A stretch of DNA of 64,000 nt from Vibrio neptunius (GTDB lineage: Bacteria; Pseudomonadota; Gammaproteobacteria; Enterobacterales; Vibrionaceae): positions 1,798,001 to 1,862,000 of the forward strand of contig CP079859.1 of assembly GCA_019339365.1 (NCBI GenBank). The letters run 5' to 3'. Numbering within the stretch: the first letter of the stretch is position 1; each line of letters opens with the position of its first letter. The notes beneath the pieces are model-generated. The model had not been told where the DNA came from. It searched no databases and was given only the letters and a program-made list of their open reading frames with translations. A program made the position numbers and the translations under genes. Positions 48,744-59,471 of this stretch are shown piece after piece.

Positions 48744-50324
48744 ATGCCTGAATTAATTGCATCTCAAATTTCACATCAGCTCGAAACGGGTGAATGGTTA
48801 TTCCGTTCGATAAATTTATCGTTAAATCATCGTATTACTGGCCTAACAGGAAAAAATGGCAGTGGTAAGTCGGTGTTGCTTTCCATCTTGACGGGGGACT
48901 GCTTGCCTGACGCTGGCAATGTCGAACGTCAAGGGAGGATTGCTACGTACGCGCAGCTACCTTCAGAGTTGTTAGTCAGCGATATGACTATCGCGCAATA
49001 CCTTGGTATCGATGACAAACTTCAGGCTCTGAGGGCTATAGAACAAGGAAGCACTCGTCAGGAAGACTTTGACCGCCTTAGCGATGACTGGGAGGTAGAG
49101 CAGCGAGCAATAGAGCTTATGGCTCATTTGAGCATTGCGCTGTCATTGGATGACTTTTGTTGCAACCTAAGTGGAGGGCAATTGGCTAAGCTTCAGCTCT
49201 ATTATTTGTTTGAGCAAAGTCCGGATATTTTGTTGCTTGATGAACCAAGCAATCATCTCGATACCCAAGGAAAACAGTGGTTGATAAATAAACTCAAAGC
49301 ATTCCCTGGTAAGATTCTATTGGTCAGTCATGATAGAGCGTTACTACGCTGTGCTGATGTTATCTGCCACCTTTCATCATTAGGTTTGAAAAGCTATCGA
49401 GGTGGCTATGATGAATTCCAGCGCCAATATAACGTAGAGAAACAGGCTTTAAGCAGCAAGATTGACACTCTCAAATCAGAAAAGAAGAAGATTGAGCGTC
49501 AAATCCAGCTCAATGCCGAAAAAGCCCTGCAGCGAGAAGCGATCGGCAACCGCGCAAGAAGATCAGGCAGTCAGCCAAAAATTCTTATGGATGCGATGAA
49601 AGATAGCGCGCAAGTTACTCGCTCTGCTGTTATTACCAATCAAAACAATCAGTTGAAACGTAACCAGCACAAGCTGGAGACCTTAAAAAACCAGCAAGAA
49701 GAAGTGAAAAAACAGAGCTTTTATCTGGCTCAGCCTCAAAAGGAAAAACGACCCAATCTGGCTTCCATCAATGACTTTTGCGTAGACAAACGTCGTTGGC
49801 AGCCTGTTAGCTTAAGGATAGGGAAGACAGACCGCATACATCTATCAGGTATTAACGGTTGCGGTAAATCGACGCTATTAAAAGCGCTGAACTCTCCCTC
49901 GGGAAATCTTCACCAAGGAGTGAAACGCAAAACAAAAACCGTCTATCTTGATCAACATTTTAGTTTGTTGAGCGAGAAGCTCAGTGTGCTAGCTACGCTG
50001 TGCCACTTTTGTCCTAATTTATCAGAGCGTGATGCTCGGATTGTGCTGGCTGGAATTGGTTTTCGTAAAGACAGCGTCTTTAAAAAGGTTTCTGTGCTGA
50101 GTGGTGGAGAGAAAATGAAGCTCGCGATATTGATGGTGAGTCATCAACCCAGCTCGCCGTTACTCTTGCTTGATGAACCAGACAACCATCTAGACATTGA
50201 TTCAAAGCGGAGATTGGCTAGAGCGCTAGCTGAGTACCCAGGGCCTTTTGTTTTGGTCAGTCATGATCAAGATTTTGTTGATGACGCTGGAATCAGCAAC
50301 ACACTGAATATAATGGCCGTTTAA
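48744..50324 (+). CDS. ABC-F family ATPase
   Basis: 526 aa from ATG 48744, which has an AGGAGG six bases upstream; the longer frame from 48654 is less likely. Two ABC domains: Walker A GLTGKNGSGKSVLL and GINGCGKSTLLKAL, signatures LSGGQLAKL and LSGGEKMKL, Walker B ILLLDEPSNHLD and LLLLDEPDNHLD. The linker between them is long and charged (~230-330), as in ribosome-acting ABC-F proteins. No membrane domain. Whether it gives antibiotic protection or has a housekeeping role is unknown. Confidence 0.88.
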   Translation: MPELIASQISHQLETGEWLFRSINLSLNHRITGLTGKNGSGKSVLLSILTGDCLPDAGNVERQGRIATYAQLPSELLVSDMTIAQYLGIDDKLQALRAIEQGSTRQEDFDRLSDDWEVEQRAIELMAHLSIALSLDDFCCNLSGGQLAKLQLYYLFEQSPDILLLDEPSNHLDTQGKQWLINKLKAFPGKILLVSHDRALLRCADVICHLSSLGLKSYRGGYDEFQRQYNVEKQALSSKIDTLKSEKKKIERQIQLNAEKALQREAIGNRARRSGSQPKILMDAMKDSAQVTRSAVITNQNNQLKRNQHKLETLKNQQEEVKKQSFYLAQPQKEKRPNLASINDFCVDKRRWQPVSLRIGKTDRIHLSGINGCGKSTLLKALNSPSGNLHQGVKRKTKTVYLDQHFSLLSEKLSVLATLCHFCPNLSERDARIVLAGIGFRKDSVFKKVSVLSGGEKMKLAILMVSHQPSSPLLLLDEPDNHLDIDSKRRLARALAEYPGPFVLVSHDQDFVDDAGISNTLNIMAV

Positions 50325-50528
50325 GGAAACAGGGGCAAGATTGCCCCTAATGACTTCCGATACTTAGCTTTTTGACTTAGTTAGGGTTCTCCGTCGTGTA
50401 TTGCGTGCCTCTTTATCACGGGAGTCTGAGCATTTTCTCACGTTTAATACGGATATAGCGTTGCTCTTAACCCTGCCTTAACCCTCCTGTTTGTTACTTT
50501 TCTCGCACGATAGTGGGAGAAGATAACA

Positions 50529-51921
50529 ATGACATTGCGATATTCCATCCTTGCTCTGACGCTGGTAGGTGTTATGGGCTGTGCGACAGGGACTGATGTC
50601 GATTATGCCGAATTGGCAAAGTCGAACAGTACTCAGTCGCTAGAACCCCCTGCTCAAACAAGTGATAGCAGAGAAACAACTAAAAACACGAGTTATCACC
50701 AACGAGCAACCAACTCGACTCACTGACCTAATTCAAGTGCCTGCACTTGAACAATACATCAATGCGGCCTTTGCAAATAACCCCAGTTTTCAACAAAGCG
50801 TGATCGCGCTAAAAATTGTATATGCCCAGCAAGGAGTCACGGTGGCAGATCAGCTGCCTACTGCAAGTGCCAGCTTTACCAGTCAATCCAAAGAAGACAC
50901 TGATGACAGCTATACTGGCGACGTGACCGTAAGTTGGGAGCTGGATCTGTGGCAAAAACTGGCAGATAGCAGCGAAGCAGCACGAAAAGATGTTGCGGCC
51001 TCTCAGGCAAGTTTGCAATCAGCAAAAGATTTGTTGGCAGCCAATATCATGCGCAACTGGTTAGAAATCAGCGTCAATCAGCAATTACTTGATATTGAGC
51101 TGAGAAGACTGGATGTCTTGGAAAACAACGAGGTGTTGGTTCTAGAGCGTTATCAAGTGGGGCTAGGTAGTCTGGAAGACTTGGATAACGCGAAAACGAG
51201 TACGTCGTCGACGCGCTCAACGGTCGCTGAATATGCGGAAAACCTAGAACAGAGTAGGCGTAGCCTGCAACTCTTAACTGGACAATGGCAATCCGAATTG
51301 GAGCAGCCAGAGGTCGCGATGACGTTTCCACAAGTCGTGAATCCTCTTGATTCTCTTGGTCAGCAGAATATGGCAGGTAGACCAGATCTACAGCAAGCTT
51401 TCTACAACATCGAAGCTGAAGCTCTTCGTACCGACGCGGCTTACAAAGCTATGCTGCCATCCTTCAGTTTGACGGCAAGTTTGACGGATATTGCGCAGTC
51501 ACCCAGCGAGGCCTTGTTAACGGATCCATTGTGGAGCGTACTTGGAAAACTATCTGCGCCACTTTTTCAGGGTGGGAAGCTCAAATCTCAGGCTGAGATT
51601 GCTCAGTTCACCACAGAGCAGAGCTATTGGGCCTATCAGGAAACCTTGCTGACGGCGATTAATGAAGTGGAAAACGCTGTTGGACAGGAGTACTCGCTTG
51701 AAAAGCAGCAACTGCACCTTAATCAAGCCTTTACCAGTTCGAAGCGTAGTTTTGTCAGCTACCAAGAGAAATATCGAAAAGGTCTGGTCGACATCTTTGA
51801 TTTGCTAACTGTTCAGCAGCAGACCTACGACACCGAAGCGCAGTTGGTAAACGCCACTTATCAACGCTTACTAAACCGAATCGATTTGGGCCTAGCTCTG
51901 GGCTTGGGAGTATCATCATGA
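50529..51921 (+). CDS. TolC/OprM-family outer membrane efflux lipoprotein, frameshifted near the N terminus
   Basis: The first frame has a lipoprotein signal with lipobox VMGC (Cys18) and breaks about residue 50; one extra A in the triplet at 50674-50676 would be the cause. Its removal joins SDSRE to QLKTRVITNEQPTRLTDL and gives ~463 aa. The body shows the repeat structure of OMF proteins (SLQSAKDLLAANIMRNWLEI, GLVDIFDLLTVQQQTYD). It forms the outer duct of the RND pump. Its TGA overlaps the membrane-fusion gene start (ATGA). Confidence 0.85.
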
Positions 51922-53102
51922 AAAAAAATGCCATCACTCTAGCGGTGACACTTGTTGCCGTTGGAAGCATCTTTGCTGCCATTGGCTATAACGGTAGTCA
52001 TATGGCTCAGGCGAGCGAGAATAGCCAGTCTGAGCAACAAGCAACGAAGACCTTGCAGCAACCATTGGTGCAAGAAAGCTTAAACCTCCAGCAAGTTGCA
52101 GTGCAGATGACTACCAGTGCCAGTTATCAAGCTCAGGTTGTGGGTTATGGAGAAACTCGGTCTCGTTATCAACTTAACTATGCCAGTGAGGTCAGTGGCC
52201 GAGTGATCAGCCTATCTGATGACTTTGAGACAGGCAAAGTGGTCACTGAGGGCACCATACTAGCAAGGCTGGATGATACGTCGTATCAGCAGGCGTTGGC
52301 TCAGGCTAAATCTGATGTCGCGACGGCAGAACTTGAGTTGTTAGAAGAGCAGCGAGAGGGTGAGCAAGCCAAATCTGAATGGCAACGTTCTGGCTTAGAT
52401 GGGGAACCGAATTCACCTCTAGTTCTTAGACAGCCTCAACTTGCCAGCGCCGAAGCAAACTTAGCCAATGCAAAGCAGGCATTAAAGAAAGCAGAAAAAG
52501 ACCTCAAAGACACGGAAATACGTGCGCCCTTCACGGCGTTAGTCGTGAGTAGAGATGTGCAGCCGGGGAGCTATTTGAGTGCCGGTAGTACCGTCGCCAC
52601 TCTCTACAGTATTGAACGTGTTGAAGTGGAAGTTCCATTGTCAGAGCAGCAATGGGCAAATCTGCCAACTTCCCGCGATATGGGAGACTGGCAGGTGACA
52701 TTGACTGACAGTAGTGGTGCTCACCAATGGCTTGGTCAGGTTGAGAGAAGGTACCAACACGTAACTCAGGACACGCGCCAGCGGTCACTGGTTGTGGTTA
52801 TCGATAAACCTCTTGAGGCAGACTCACCCCTCTATCCGGGGACTTTCGTAAAAGCAACACTGAGTGGAGCTGAAGTTAATGGCCTTTGGGAAGTGCCAGC
52901 GTCTGCAATATCTCAGCAGGGTGAAATATGGACGGTAGATGAACAAGGTTTGCTGCACAAATCGAACGCCAGCAAGCTATTTGGTCGTGATGGTAAAGTT
53001 TACGTCACCCCGAGTTTGGCTGAAGAAAGGGCTCAAGTGGTTGTCAGACCGTTGAGTAACTTCAAGCCTGGTATGAAAGTTACGCCAACTGAGGAGGGGT
53101 AA
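51918..53102 (+). CDS. RND efflux membrane-fusion protein
   Basis: 394 aa with an N-terminal membrane anchor (ITLAVTLVAVGSIFAAIGY), lipoyl/barrel-sandwich halves (LNYASEVSGRVISL, TEIRAPFTALVVSRDVQPGSYLSAGS) around an alpha-hairpin (~125-200), and beta-barrel and membrane-proximal domains. It bridges the permease at 53104 and the TolC-like protein at 50529. Only one base lies between its stop and the permease ATG. Confidence 0.93.
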   Translation: MKKNAITLAVTLVAVGSIFAAIGYNGSHMAQASENSQSEQQATKTLQQPLVQESLNLQQVAVQMTTSASYQAQVVGYGETRSRYQLNYASEVSGRVISLSDDFETGKVVTEGTILARLDDTSYQQALAQAKSDVATAELELLEEQREGEQAKSEWQRSGLDGEPNSPLVLRQPQLASAEANLANAKQALKKAEKDLKDTEIRAPFTALVVSRDVQPGSYLSAGSTVATLYSIERVEVEVPLSEQQWANLPTSRDMGDWQVTLTDSSGAHQWLGQVERRYQHVTQDTRQRSLVVVIDKPLEADSPLYPGTFVKATLSGAEVNGLWEVPASAISQQGEIWTVDEQGLLHKSNASKLFGRDGKVYVTPSLAEERAQVVVRPLSNFKPGMKVTPTEEG

Positions 53103-53103
53103 C

Positions 53104-56100
53104 ATGGCGCATCAATCCAAAACGCCAACAGGTATGATCGCTTGGTTCGCGCAAAATCCGGTTGCCGCGAACCTGCTCATGGTAGGAGTCATTGTTGTCG
53201 GCTTATTGTCGGTTAACTCATTGCGCAAGGAAGCATTTCCAAGTTTGGAACCTGATATCGTGACTGTGTCTGTCAATTATGACAGCGGTGATCCTATTCA
53301 GGCAGAAGAGGGGATATCGATAAAGATTGAAGAAGCTTTAGAGACGGTCGCAGGCATAAAGCGCATTACGTCGACCTCCAGCGCATCGGGTAGCCACGTG
53401 TCGATCGAAAAAGAGACCAACTATAGTCTCGATGCTTTACTGACTGACGTGAAGACCAAAGTAGATGCCATCAACAATTTACCAACGGAAGCTGACAATC
53501 CTGTGATTGATAAGGCTCGGATGCAGGACCACGCTTTATGGGTTCAACTTTATGGCGACGCGGACCGCGCCACATTGCAGGATTTGGCGGAGCAGCTTAA
53601 AGCCGATTTGCTAGCCGAAAGCGCCATTCGTGATCTGGAGATTAAAGCGGAAATCGATCCTATGATTTCGGTCGAGGTCAATGAGAGTCAATTGCAAGCC
53701 TATGGTTTATCGCTTACCGATGTATCTGATGCGATTAATGCCGAATCATCCACTAGTATTTCAACCAGCTTGCGTAATGACCAGAAAACCGTCCGTCTTA
53801 AGGTCTCTGAGCAGGCTTACGAGATTGAAGACTTTAAAGCGATCCCTGTTGTCACATACTCCGACGGCAGCCAAATTAAGCTAGGCGATATTGCTCGTGT
53901 CACGGATACCTTTGAGGAAGACACTCTCAGCCTGTCACGATACAACCAAAGCAACTCGATGGGTATTCAGATTGTCATGGATGAGTACAGCGACGTGGTG
54001 CAAATCGTAGAACAAGCTAACAAAGTGGTAGAACAATGGCGTAGCAGCAATTTGTTGCCTGACAACGTCAGTGTTGAGACTTGGTATGACAAAAGTACGT
54101 TGATCACAGAGCGATTGTCTCTTTTGGCCAAAAATGCCCTTACAGGTATCGCTCTGGTGTTTATTGTACTGGCGCTGTTTTTAAACATTCGTGTCGCATT
54201 TTGGGTTGCGGCGAGTTTACCGTTCGTCTTCTTCGGCACATTGTTCTTTATGACCGACTCTTTTGTTGGTTTAACCATCAATGAGATGACCACGTTTGGT
54301 TTTATCATGGCACTGGGAATTGTCGTTGATGACGCTGTGGTCGTCGGGGAAAGTATTTACTCGACGCGACGGAAAGATGGGGATTCGCTCAACAGCACGA
54401 TTATTGGCACATTAAAGGTGGCAGCACCGACTGTTTTTGGTGTGCTGACAACCGTCGTGGCGTTTCTTTCAATTGCAGCGGTTGATGGGAAAATGGGCCA
54501 GATTTACGCTCAGTTTGCCACTGTGGTTACCATTTGTCTGTTGCTATCCTTGGTTGAATCCAAATTTATTCTGCCGTCGCATCTTGCCCATATCAATACC
54601 CATCGAAGTGAGAAGAAAGGTATCTGGAGCCACATCCAGCAAGGTGCAGACAATGGGCTGGAATGGTTCAATCACAAAGTGTACAAGCAGGTAATTAAGC
54701 AGGCGTTAAAGTTCCGTTATGCTGTGCTCATGACCTTTATCGCTTTGTTTATTCTCGTGATTGGTATGCCACTGACCGGAGCGGTGAGAATCGCTTTCTT
54801 CCCTGACATTGCCGGTGATACGGTCAGTGCTGAAATCAGCATGTACAACGATTCCAGCTTTGGTCAGACTCAAACCAATCTTCTTGAGCTGGAAGCCAAT
54901 GCGGTTAAGGCCGATCAGCAGCTGAGAGCGAGTAGCGAGAGCCAAGATCAGAGCACATCATACATTACCAGCCTTCAGGTCATCGCCGATGAAGACCGTA
55001 CTGGAACCGTACAGGTAGAGCTTTCTGCGGATGCAACTTACAGTTCGGGTGAGTTTGCTGACTTGTGGTTGCAGATGTCAGGGCAGATGGAAGGGATGAA
55101 GAAGCTTAAAGTGCTCTCGTCAATGGAAATGGTCGATAATTTTAAAGTGGAGCTCAAAGCCAGCGACGACGCGATGCTTACCCAAGCAGGTAATAGATTT
55201 AAACAGGCTCTGGAACAGACATCGGGTGTGAGTGGCATTGATGACAATTTAGATCTCGGCGAACCGCAATACCGTTTTGAGCTAACCGAGCAGGGACGTG
55301 CGCTAGGTCTGGATACTTCGAGTCTCGCGAAGCAGGTATTGCAATCCTTCGGTGGTGATATTGTTCAGCGCTTCCAGCGTGGCAAAGATGAAGTGAAAGT
55401 TCGAGTTCGCTATCCAGAAGGTGATCGCCAAACGCTGGCTGATATTCAGCAATCGAGTGTTCGTACTCCTGATGGTACTGTGGTTCCTATGTTGTCTGTC
55501 GCGAATGTCTATTCGGATTACCAACAAGCAGAAATTACACGCATAGACAACTTGCGCGCTGTTTATTTAACCGCAGTAGTGGATAAAGACGTGGTGTCGT
55601 CGAATGAGCTGGTGGCTCAGTTGGAGAAAACACTGGTTCCACAGCTGAACTCTCTGTACCCGACACTGAAAATTGACTTTACTGGGGAAGCGGAGCAGCA
55701 GCAAGAGTCGACAGACTCAATGCAATCGACCTTCCTTATGGCGTTGATAGTCATCTTTGCATTGCTGGCGATACCATTAAAGTCTTACGTTCAACCGCTT
55801 ATCATTATGGTAGCGATTCCGTTTGGTATAGTTGGAGCAATCTTAGGTCACTGGCTGAATGATCTGACGATCAGTATCCTGTCGCTAAATGGTATCCTTG
55901 CCCTGAGTGGTGTTGTGGTCAATGACAGCTTATTGTTGGTATCACGCTTCAACGAACTGACGCGCAAGCATAAGGTTCCGGTGAGTGAAGCGATTGTTGA
56001 GTCATGCAGCAGTAGACTGAGGGCAGTGTTGTTAACATCAGTCACGACCTTTGCAGGTTTGGCACCATTATTGAGCGAAACCTCGATGCAAGCGCAGTTC

Positions 56101-56265
56101 CTCATTCCAGCCGCCGCTGCATTAGGCTACGGTATTTTGTTCGCGACGATGATTACATTGGTGCTAACCCCATCACTTCTACTGATCCAATGTGATATTC
56201 ACAATGGTCTCAATAAAGTGAAAGCAGCGGTGCTGGGGCATAAAAATCTCGCTGAGAGTGTTTAA
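53104..56265 (+). CDS. RND multidrug efflux permease (AcrB/HAE1 type)
   Basis: 1053 aa, twelve helices and two large periplasmic loops, the AcrB size. The proton-relay pair is in FIMALGIVVDDAVVVGESI (two Asp, helix 4); helix 11 region has SLNGILALSGVVVNDSLLLVSRFN. N terminus MIAWFAQNPVAANLLMV and LRKEAFPSLEPDIV fit Vibrio Vex/Vme-type pumps. Ribosome site GAGGAGGGG. Substrates unknown; the attached two-component system suggests induction by an envelope or ligand signal. Confidence 0.94.
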   Translation: MAHQSKTPTGMIAWFAQNPVAANLLMVGVIVVGLLSVNSLRKEAFPSLEPDIVTVSVNYDSGDPIQAEEGISIKIEEALETVAGIKRITSTSSASGSHVSIEKETNYSLDALLTDVKTKVDAINNLPTEADNPVIDKARMQDHALWVQLYGDADRATLQDLAEQLKADLLAESAIRDLEIKAEIDPMISVEVNESQLQAYGLSLTDVSDAINAESSTSISTSLRNDQKTVRLKVSEQAYEIEDFKAIPVVTYSDGSQIKLGDIARVTDTFEEDTLSLSRYNQSNSMGIQIVMDEYSDVVQIVEQANKVVEQWRSSNLLPDNVSVETWYDKSTLITERLSLLAKNALTGIALVFIVLALFLNIRVAFWVAASLPFVFFGTLFFMTDSFVGLTINEMTTFGFIMALGIVVDDAVVVGESIYSTRRKDGDSLNSTIIGTLKVAAPTVFGVLTTVVAFLSIAAVDGKMGQIYAQFATVVTICLLLSLVESKFILPSHLAHINTHRSEKKGIWSHIQQGADNGLEWFNHKVYKQVIKQALKFRYAVLMTFIALFILVIGMPLTGAVRIAFFPDIAGDTVSAEISMYNDSSFGQTQTNLLELEANAVKADQQLRASSESQDQSTSYITSLQVIADEDRTGTVQVELSADATYSSGEFADLWLQMSGQMEGMKKLKVLSSMEMVDNFKVELKASDDAMLTQAGNRFKQALEQTSGVSGIDDNLDLGEPQYRFELTEQGRALGLDTSSLAKQVLQSFGGDIVQRFQRGKDEVKVRVRYPEGDRQTLADIQQSSVRTPDGTVVPMLSVANVYSDYQQAEITRIDNLRAVYLTAVVDKDVVSSNELVAQLEKTLVPQLNSLYPTLKIDFTGEAEQQQESTDSMQSTFLMALIVIFALLAIPLKSYVQPLIIMVAIPFGIVGAILGHWLNDLTISILSLNGILALSGVVVNDSLLLVSRFNELTRKHKVPVSEAIVESCSSRLRAVLLTSVTTFAGLAPLLSETSMQAQFLIPAAAALGYGILFATMITLVLTPSLLLIQCDIHNGLNKVKAAVLGHKNLAESV

Positions 56266-56305
56266 CGTCTAAATTAATAGTAGTTTCATAGAGTAAGAGG
56301 TAGTC

Positions 56306-56990
56306 ATGGAAAACTTGCAGCTGTTACTGGTCGAAGATGATCTGGATTTAGCTAAGGCGATCGTTGACTACCTCGCTCTGGAAGACATTCAATGTGACCA
56401 CGCTGCAAATGGCTTGTCCGGATTCAACTTGATTCAACAAGGCCATTACGACACCGTGATTCTAGACTTGAATTTGCCAAAAATGAACGGTCTGGAAGTG
56501 TGTGCAAGGCTCAGAGAGAAAGGGGTTGACGTGCCTGTTCTAATGTTGACGGCAAAAGATACCCTTGATGACAAGCTAACGGGCTTTTCGAAAGGAGCAG
56601 ATGATTATTTAGTCAAACCTTTTGCTATGGAAGAGCTGATTATTCGTGCGCAGGTTTTGTCTCGCCGTCGCAGCGGGCAAGTTACTAAGCTCTCTGTTTC
56701 CGATCTCGAAGTTGACCTGAAAACTCAGAACGCAACCCGATCTAATGAGGCCTTAAAGCTCTCGCCAATCGGATTCAAGTTACTAGAAACTTTGGTCAGG
56801 GCGAGCCCTAATACCGTCTCTCGTGAAAAATTGATGCAGAGTGTCTGGGGAGATGAACAACCAGACAGTAATAGCCTAAAAGGTGCACATGTTTAATCTG
56901 AGAAAAGCAGTGGATAGCCGTTTTGAAACCAAATTGATTCATACGATCACGGGACGTGGCTTTGCATTGAAACAAGAGACTTCTCAATGA
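56306..56990 (+). CDS. OmpR-type response regulator of the efflux operon, frameshifted near the C terminus
   Basis: Receiver with Asp11/Asp12, phospho-acceptor Asp54 (VILDLNLPK) and Lys104, then a winged-helix DNA-binding domain. The frame is broken at LKGAHV by one extra G at 56882-56883; without it the protein reads LKVHMFNLRKAVDSRF...TIrGRGFALKQETSQ to 56990 (227 aa). Its stop overlaps the kinase ATG (ATGA), so the two are coupled. The shift falls within the recognition part, so if real it would inactivate DNA binding. It likely drives the efflux genes just upstream. Confidence 0.88.
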
Positions 56991-58273
56991 AAATAAGACG
57001 TAGCCTGAAGCTTTATTTTTTGTTTGCCATGCTACTTACAGGGTCGTTGACGATTATCGCGATGTCTGGTGTTGCGGTAAGTTACTTCTTTTCAGGTTTG
57101 GATATGGCTATGACAGGGTTCATGCGAACGCAGGCGTATCAAGTTGAATTGACGGATAACACGCCTGTGAAAATCAATGACCTCACGGTTGCGAGACGAT
57201 GGCAAGACTTACCACAGCCAATTCAAGACAACCTGAACCAAAACGAACTGGTCCTTAATGAAGTCCTCAAAAACGTCGTCGGAATTCCTCTTATTGAACC
57301 GCCTAAAGCGGGCTATTTCGCAATGAAAATGGAGCACAAAGGAGACGTCAGATACGCGTCAGTGTTGTTTCTTGATAATGAATTTTCTCCGGGTGAAATG
57401 CCCCAGTTTATCTACATCGTTTTTGTTGCTATCGCTGCAATCTTGGCGTTTTCTTTGATACTTGTCGCTTTTATTCGTAGTGTCTCGACTCCTGTTGAAG
57501 AACTTAAAGACTGGGCAAAATCTCTGGACAAAGAAAAGCTCAGCCAGCCAATTCCGGGGTTTGACTACAGTGAGCTCAACACACTAGCAGAAATCATTAA
57601 ATCCAGTCTCAGCTCTGTACAGGAAGGCCTTGAACGAGAGCAGCGCTTTTTGGGTTATGCCAGTCATGAATTAAGAACGCCGATAGCGGTTACTCGTGCC
57701 AATTCAGAGCTACTGAAAAAGATGATCCTCAAGAAGTTGGATGAGGACAAGCAGCTTGAAGTCTTGGAGCGTATTGAGCGGGCAGGTTACACAATGACAG
57801 ATCTAACTGAAACTCTATTGTGGCTCAACCGACAAGAAGACAAGACACTGCCATTCAGTGAGCTCGTGATTGGTGATCTCATTACTCAGATCGATCATGA
57901 ACTCGAATACTTGTTGCAAGGAAAAGAGGTCAAAGTGAGTATCAAAGTAGATACTACGCAGCACTCCTTACCGCATAGTCTGTGTCGAATCATCATAACT
58001 AATTTGGTTCGCAATGCGTTTCAGCATACTTATCAGGGGGAAGTGATTATCGAGCAGTCTGGAAGTCGACTGGTTATTACCAATCACAACGTTTCCCAAG
58101 GTGACGGAGAGAAAGCGCTGGGGTTTGGTCTAGGTCTTGAGCTCACCGAGCGATTGATCAAACAGTACAGTTGGTACTATGACAATAGCGCAACAGAGTC
58201 AGGTCGACGTGTTGAACTTCATTTTTCTCAGCCTGATATCAAGGACTTAAATCAGCCCGGTGTAAACGAGTAG
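56987..58273 (+). CDS. Sensor histidine kinase of the efflux operon
   Basis: 428 aa: two membrane helices (~8-36 and ~140-163) flank a ~100-residue periplasmic sensor; short HAMP-like linker; His227 in YASHELRTPIAV; Asn343 in the N box (TNLVRNAFQHT); glycine lid GFGLGLEL (379-386). The usual G1 box DxGxG is missing: the region reads ITNHNVSQGDGEK. Its coding end overlaps the convergent AEC gene by 27 bases. Confidence 0.88.
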   Translation: MKIRRSLKLYFLFAMLLTGSLTIIAMSGVAVSYFFSGLDMAMTGFMRTQAYQVELTDNTPVKINDLTVARRWQDLPQPIQDNLNQNELVLNEVLKNVVGIPLIEPPKAGYFAMKMEHKGDVRYASVLFLDNEFSPGEMPQFIYIVFVAIAAILAFSLILVAFIRSVSTPVEELKDWAKSLDKEKLSQPIPGFDYSELNTLAEIIKSSLSSVQEGLEREQRFLGYASHELRTPIAVTRANSELLKKMILKKLDEDKQLEVLERIERAGYTMTDLTETLLWLNRQEDKTLPFSELVIGDLITQIDHELEYLLQGKEVKVSIKVDTTQHSLPHSLCRIIITNLVRNAFQHTYQGEVIIEQSGSRLVITNHNVSQGDGEKALGFGLGLELTERLIKQYSWYYDNSATESGRRVELHFSQPDIKDLNQPGVNE

Positions 58274-59203
58274 GGTTATGCCTGCGGTACAGGTGAGGGC
58301 TGAAACAACCGTCGTCATGGCAATAATATTGGCGGCCAGTACCGAATTTCCGCCCATTGAACGGGTCATGACATAGCTTGCCGCTGCCACGGGCGAGGCA
58401 TTCATAAAAAACAAGATCGCAAGCTCTACTCCTCTAAACCCGCACCAATAGGCGGCGCTGGTGATCAGCAAAGGAGCCAGTACCAGCTTGTAGCTACTGG
58501 CAAACCATGCCGGCCCTTTTTCTTTTCTCATTTTACTCAAATCCAGCGAGCCGCCGGTGCACAACAAAGCCAGTGGTAGGGTCATCTTCGCTAGGTAATT
58601 ACCCGCATCAACAGCGACCGTTGGGACAGGTATAGAAAGCAGATAGAAAACCACGCCAGAGACAATGGCGATGATCAGTGGATTCTTGGTTAACGTTCTC
58701 AGCATCACTTTAGCGGCTTTGGCGGGGGAGGTTCCCCCTTTGGGGGAGAGGCAGATAACCGCCTGAACGTTGTAAATGAAAGTGGTGATGGCGACATACA
58801 GGGCAGCGAGCGCGATCCCTTGTTCTCCAAACGCATTCGCCACGTAAGCAATGCCAATGATACCAGTGTTGGCGCGATAGCCGCCTTGTGTGATGACGCC
58901 CTTGTCTGGAGAAGACTTGAATAACAGTGCGACAGAGACTGTAGTAAAGACAAAAAAGGCAATGCTCGCAAACGTGGCAAATCCAAGAAAGCGGCTGGCT
59001 GCGGAGAAATCGTGTTCAGATACCACAATGCTCAGAAACAACATAGTTGGTAGTGTAACCTGAAAAACCAGTTTTGAAGCCACCTCAATGAAATTGTCGT
59101 TTATCAACCCAATACGCTTGAAAAACACCCCCAATAACAGCATAAGGCAAATTGGACCGGTAATGGATAGTGAGAAACTCAATGGCTGAAATAATGTGTC
59201 CAT
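58247..59203 (-). CDS. AEC (auxin efflux carrier) family transporter
   Basis: 318 aa from ATG 59203 (MDTLFQPLSFSLSITGPICLM), chosen because the 30 residues further upstream are unlike the family. Ten predicted helices in two halves; PLALLCTGGSLDLSKMRKEK and MNASPVAAASYVM are typical. AEC members export small acids in bacteria; substrate unknown. Overlaps the kinase gene end by 27 bases. Confidence 0.87.
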   Translation of the reverse strand: MDTLFQPLSFSLSITGPICLMLLLGVFFKRIGLINDNFIEVASKLVFQVTLPTMLFLSIVVSEHDFSAASRFLGFATFASIAFFVFTTVSVALLFKSSPDKGVITQGGYRANTGIIGIAYVANAFGEQGIALAALYVAITTFIYNVQAVICLSPKGGTSPAKAAKVMLRTLTKNPLIIAIVSGVVFYLLSIPVPTVAVDAGNYLAKMTLPLALLCTGGSLDLSKMRKEKGPAWFASSYKLVLAPLLITSAAYWCGFRGVELAILFFMNASPVAAASYVMTRSMGGNSVLAANIIAMTTVVSALTCTAGITLLVYTGLI

Positions 59204-59291
59204 ACATGCCCTGAAAGTAAACTGGATGAAGTAACGTTGCCAGTAGATACTGTGTTTTACAATAGATTTTTCGATGCTTAGTTGACCGTTC

Positions 59292-59471
59292 ATGCAGTCC
59301 GTTGACTGGTATCGTCAGTTTGGACAATTTGATGTTGTGGGTGTTAATTTGGTCTACGACAATGTTAACACTTTCTCCTGCCTGAATATTGTCAACGGAC
59401 AACACAGGTTAAGGGCAGCGTATGTCAAATCATCACATTCCCGGTTTTTGATCACAACTGAGAAACCGTGA
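59292..59471 (+). CDS. Possible 59-aa ORF upstream of IS remnant
   Basis: ATG at 59292 opens MQSVDWYRQFGQFDVV... to TGA at 59471. The protein is not recognised. It overlaps the next short frame by GTGA, as coupled genes or one frameshifted gene would. Confidence 0.25.
   Translation: MQSVDWYRQFGQFDVVGVNLVYDNVNTFSCLNIVNGQHRLRAAYVKSSHSRFLITTEKP

Noticed and set aside
58247..58273. 27-base overlap of convergent kinase and AEC gene ends as a regulatory antisense element
   Set aside because: Short tail overlaps between convergent genes are common and nothing else supports a role.
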